Source: an uncultured Gemmatimonadota bacterium
GTDB lineage: Bacteria; Gemmatimonadota; Gemmatimonadetes; Gemmatimonadales; Gemmatimonadaceae
DNA: 9,925 bases
NCBI GenBank assembly: GCA_946480295.1
Contig: CAMLIT010000139.1
Span: forward strand, 1 to 9,925
Reading direction: 5' to 3'
The notes under the pieces are model-generated. The model was not told the DNA's origin. It did not search any database and was given only the letters and a program-made list of their open reading frames with translations. The translations under genes and the position numbers were made by a program. Positions 8,183-9,925 of the stretch are shown in pieces (positions within the stretch are counted from its first letter, which is position 1; every line of letters begins with the position of its first letter).

Positions 8183-8210
8183 TCGTTCCTCGTTCCTCGT
8201 TCCTCGTTCC
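8183..8210. repeat. Heptad array, four exact TCGTTCC units
   Basis: Four perfect head-to-tail copies of TCGTTCC. It is the complement of the GGAACGA unit at 8145-8151. It lies in the inner part of the nested inverted repeat. Confidence 0.9.
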
Positions 8211-8231
8211 TATCTCCTACCTCCTGCCCTC

Positions 8232-8259
8232 TCGACCCTCGCCCCTCGACCCTCGCCCC
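8232..8259. repeat. Heptad array alternating TCGACCC and TCGCCCC
   Basis: Four units, TCGACCC, TCGCCCC, TCGACCC, TCGCCCC, i.e. a 14-base dimer repeated twice. It ends four bases before the ATG at 8263. No nearby inverted partner carries the TCGCCCC variant. Confidence 0.88.
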
Positions 8260-8262
8260 TGA

Positions 8263-9600
8263 ATGTCTTCTCGAGCCTCGACCGTCGACCCTCGACCCTC
8301 CGCCGAGCGGGAGCTCGTGCGCGCCATGGGTACCTGGGGGCTGGCCGCCGCGATCGTCAACGTCACGATCGGCGGCGGGATCTTCCGGCTGCCGACGGGC
8401 GCGGCGGCGGCGCTCGGGGCGGCGGCGCCGATCGCGTACGTCGTCTGCGCGATCGCCATGGGGCTCATCGTGCTCTGCTTCGCCGAGGCGGGGAGCCGCG
8501 TCTCGCTCACCGGGAGCGTGTACGCGTACGTCGAGGTCGCGTTCGGGCCGCTGCTCGGATTCCTCAGCGGCGCGATGCTGTGGGTCGGGATCACCTTCGC
8601 GCTGTCGGCGGTCGCCACCTTCTTCGCCGACTCGCTCGGCGCGCTCGTGCCGGCGCTCGCCTCGGGCGTTGGGCGGAACGCGGGGCTCGCGATCGTGCTC
8701 GGCGGGCTGGCCGTGCTCAACATCCGCGGCGTGCGCGCGGCGAACCGGTTCAACGCGGCGATCACGATCGCGAAGCTGCTGCCCCTCGCCGTGCTCGTCG
8801 TCGGCGGCGCGTTCGCGGTGCATCGGGCGAACCTCGCGTGGGCGCACGCGCCCGGCGCGCCGGCGGTGGCGAGGGCCTCGACCCTCCTGCTCTTCGCCTT
8901 CCTCGGCGTGGAGACGGCGCTCATGCCCGGGGGCGAGGTGCGCGATCCGGCACGCACGGTGCCGCGCGCGATCTTCATCGCGATGGCCGTCGTGACGATC
9001 GTCTACCTGGCGGTGCAGGTGGTCACCCAGGGGATCCTCGGCTCCGCGCTGGCGACCGAGCAGACGCCGCTCGCCGCCGCCGCCGGCGTGGCGCTCGGCG
9101 GCTGGGGGCGGACGCTCATCCTCGTCGGCTCGTCGATCTCGATGTTCGGCTACGTGAGCGGGACGACGCTGGCGGTGCCGCGCATGCTGTTCGCGTTCGC
9201 GCGCGACGGCTTCCTCCCCGCGCGGCTGGCGCGGGTGCATCCGCGCTTCCACACGCCGGCGTGGGCCATCGTCGTCCAGACGCTGATCGTGCTCGTGCTG
9301 GCGGTGACCGGCAGGTTCGAGACGCTGGCGATCGTCGCCAACGGCTCCGTCCTGCTCGTGTACGCGGCGTGCTGCGTGGCGGCCTGGGAGCTCCGGCGGC
9401 GCGACGTGCGCAGTGGCGGCGTGCCGTTCCGCGTGCCCGGCGCCGCGGTGGTGCCGGTGCTCGCGCTGGCCGTGATCGTGTGGCTCCTCGCCAGCCTGAC
9501 GCTCCGGGAGTGGCTCGCCATCGGCGGCCTGCTTCTCGCGGTGTTCCTGTTCTACGTCGTCGCGGCGTGGCGGCGCCGCACGGAGGTGGCCCATGCGTGA
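8263..9600 (+). CDS. APC-superfamily amino acid permease
   Basis: A cytoplasmic-membrane amino acid transporter of up to 445 residues with about 12 helices. Numbered from the ATG at 8263: the helix-1 break TIGGGIFRLP (35-44), the helix-2/3 region FAEAGSRVSLTGSVYAYVEVAFG (73-95), helix 6 FAFLGVETALMPGGEVRDPARTVPRAI (211-237) and the helix-8 block GYVSGTTLAVPRMLFAFARDG (296-316) are all typical of the family. Substrate cannot be read from these motifs. The start is uncertain. ATG 8263 has no Shine-Dalgarno and would add an N-terminus made from heptad repeat (STVDPRPS). ATG 8326 has GGGAG 12 bases upstream but would trim the usual charged ERELVRAMG lead into helix 1. GTG 8317 has the same site only three bases away. 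The stop overlaps the next start by eight bases, so the permease and the PLP enzyme are translationally coupled. Family certain; start about even. Confidence 0.93.
   Translation: MSSRASTVDPRPSAERELVRAMGTWGLAAAIVNVTIGGGIFRLPTGAAAALGAAAPIAYVVCAIAMGLIVLCFAEAGSRVSLTGSVYAYVEVAFGPLLGFLSGAMLWVGITFALSAVATFFADSLGALVPALASGVGRNAGLAIVLGGLAVLNIRGVRAANRFNAAITIAKLLPLAVLVVGGAFAVHRANLAWAHAPGAPAVARASTLLLFAFLGVETALMPGGEVRDPARTVPRAIFIAMAVVTIVYLAVQVVTQGILGSALATEQTPLAAAAGVALGGWGRTLILVGSSISMFGYVSGTTLAVPRMLFAFARDGFLPARLARVHPRFHTPAWAIVVQTLIVLVLAVTGRFETLAIVANGSVLLVYAACCVAAWELRRRDVRSGGVPFRVPGAAVVPVLALAVIVWLLASLTLREWLAIGGLLLAVFLFYVVAAWRRRTEVAHA
9582..9587 (+). promoter_or_regulatory. Ribosome binding site of the kynureninase-like gene, inside the permease gene
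   Basis: GGAGGT five bases before the ATG at 9593 and entirely within the permease coding sequence. With the 8-base overlap ATGCGTGA it indicates coupled translation. Confidence 0.8.
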
Positions 9601-9925
9601 CCCGTTGCTCGCATTTCGCGCGGACTTCCCGATCCTCGAGCACACGACCTACCTCGTGTCGAACTCGCTCGGCGCGATGCCGCGCGCCGTGCCGGAGATG
9701 CTCGCCGCGTACGCCGAGGAGTGGGCGCAGTTCGGGGTGAAGGCGTGGAGCCGCGGCTGGTGGGAGATGCCGGTCACCGTCGGCAACGAGATCGCGCCGC
9801 TCATCGGCGCCGGCGCGGGGGAGGTCGTGATGATGCCGAACGTGACGATCGCGCAGGCCGCGGTGCTGTCGGCGCTCGACTACACGCCGCCGCGCGACAC
9901 GATCGTCATGACGGCCCTCGACTTC
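9593..9925 (+). CDS. Kynureninase-like fold-type I PLP enzyme (N-terminal 111 residues; cut by the right edge)
   Basis: Only the first quarter of a roughly 400-residue enzyme is visible. Seen: DFPILEHTTYLVSNSLGAMP (11-30), then EEWAQFGVKAWSRGWWEMP (42-60), IGAGAGEVVMMPNVTIAQAAVLSAL (71-95). The pattern Y-L-x-x-NSLG-x-x-P, W-x-x-x-GV-x-AW, GA-x-x-x-EV and N-x-T is that of kynureninase (hydrolysis of kynurenine to anthranilate and alanine) and of related class V aminotransferases. The PLP-binding Lys and the substrate-specific residues lie outside the window, so class V aminotransferase or cysteine-desulfurase-like activity remains possible. The start is firm: GGAGGT five bases upstream and an 8-base overlap with the permease gene. 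The coupling suggests that the permease brings in this enzyme's substrate or a precursor, for example an aromatic amino acid (inference). Confidence 0.82.
   Translation, partial: MRDPLLAFRADFPILEHTTYLVSNSLGAMPRAVPEMLAAYAEEWAQFGVKAWSRGWWEMPVTVGNEIAPLIGAGAGEVVMMPNVTIAQAAVLSALDYTPPRDTIVMTALDF

Larger units (their letters stand above)
8091..8299. repeat. Nested inverted repeat built from heptad arrays, between the M28 and permease genes
   Basis: Outer arms: 8092-8119 (GGGTCGA, GGGTCGA, CGGTCGA, GGGTCGA) and 8271-8298 (TCGAGCC, TCGACCG, TCGACCC, TCGACCC) are reverse complements at 27 of 28 positions, with a flanking A-T pair. Inner arms: 8145-8159 (GGAACGA GGATCGA G) matches the reverse complement of 8189-8203 at 14 of 15 positions. 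The left outer arm is inside the M28 reading frame and the right outer arm inside the permease reading frame if its ATG at 8263 is used. A transcript through this gap would fold into a long nested hairpin, which could limit read-through or separate mRNA segments. Confidence 0.8.

Noticed and set aside
8092..8298. CRISPR-like array
   Set aside because: Units are 7 bases, tandem without spacers, and no cas gene is near.
7933..9645. Minus-strand open frame (570 codons) opposite the permease
   Set aside because: Arg/His/Glu-rich antisense product that crosses repeat arrays; the plus strand carries a complete APC permease there.

Overview
The window is very GC-rich, with strong third-position G/C bias, and looks like ordinary bacterial chromosome. 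The gene set (AcnA-type aconitase, M20 and M28 metallopeptidases, APC permease, kynureninase-like enzyme) together with intergenic heptanucleotide arrays would fit a Gemmatimonadota-like soil or sediment bacterium. That taxonomic guess is an inference from style only; no marker gene is present. I see no rRNA, tRNA, CRISPR array, insertion sequence or phage gene.

Layout, left to right. Positions 1-2285 (minus) hold most of an aconitate hydratase whose C-terminal part lies off the left edge. Its 5' side, 2286-2668, is non-coding and contains a leader hairpin, a GGGACGC heptad array and a plausible promoter for the next gene. Positions 2669-3076 (plus) encode a small tryptophan-rich four-helix membrane protein of unknown function. 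Positions 3298-4332 (plus) encode an M20-family metallohydrolase of the ArgE/LysK/DapE type. It converges on 4460-5620 (minus), a patatin-like serine hydrolase fused to a C-terminal single-cluster ferredoxin domain. The gap between these convergent genes is almost exactly filled by a 24-25 bp perfect inverted repeat made of heptads. After a 311-base non-coding stretch, 5932-6282 (minus) encodes a small exported protein with two hydrophobic helices, followed by a strong intrinsic terminator. Divergent from it, 6443-8137 (plus) encodes a secreted M28/PA-domain zinc aminopeptidase. A repeat-filled gap with a nested heptad palindrome then leads to 8263-9600 (plus), an APC-family amino acid permease, which overlaps by 8 bases the start of a kynureninase-like PLP enzyme cut by the right edge (9593-9925).

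How the genes may work together: the right-hand cluster reads as peptide hydrolysis outside the cytoplasm (M28), amino acid uptake (APC) and PLP-dependent catabolism, possibly of tryptophan/kynurenine. The APC and PLP genes are clearly translationally coupled; the link to the M28 gene is by order and orientation only. The remaining genes look like single-gene units.

The most unusual items are the patatin-ferredoxin fusion and the heptad system. Three intergenic regions carry 7-nt tandem repeats of general form GGxxCGx. In two of them the arrays are arranged as long inverted repeats whose two arms share the same array-specific variants, and the arrays run into the ends of neighbouring genes, where they encode low-complexity protein tails.
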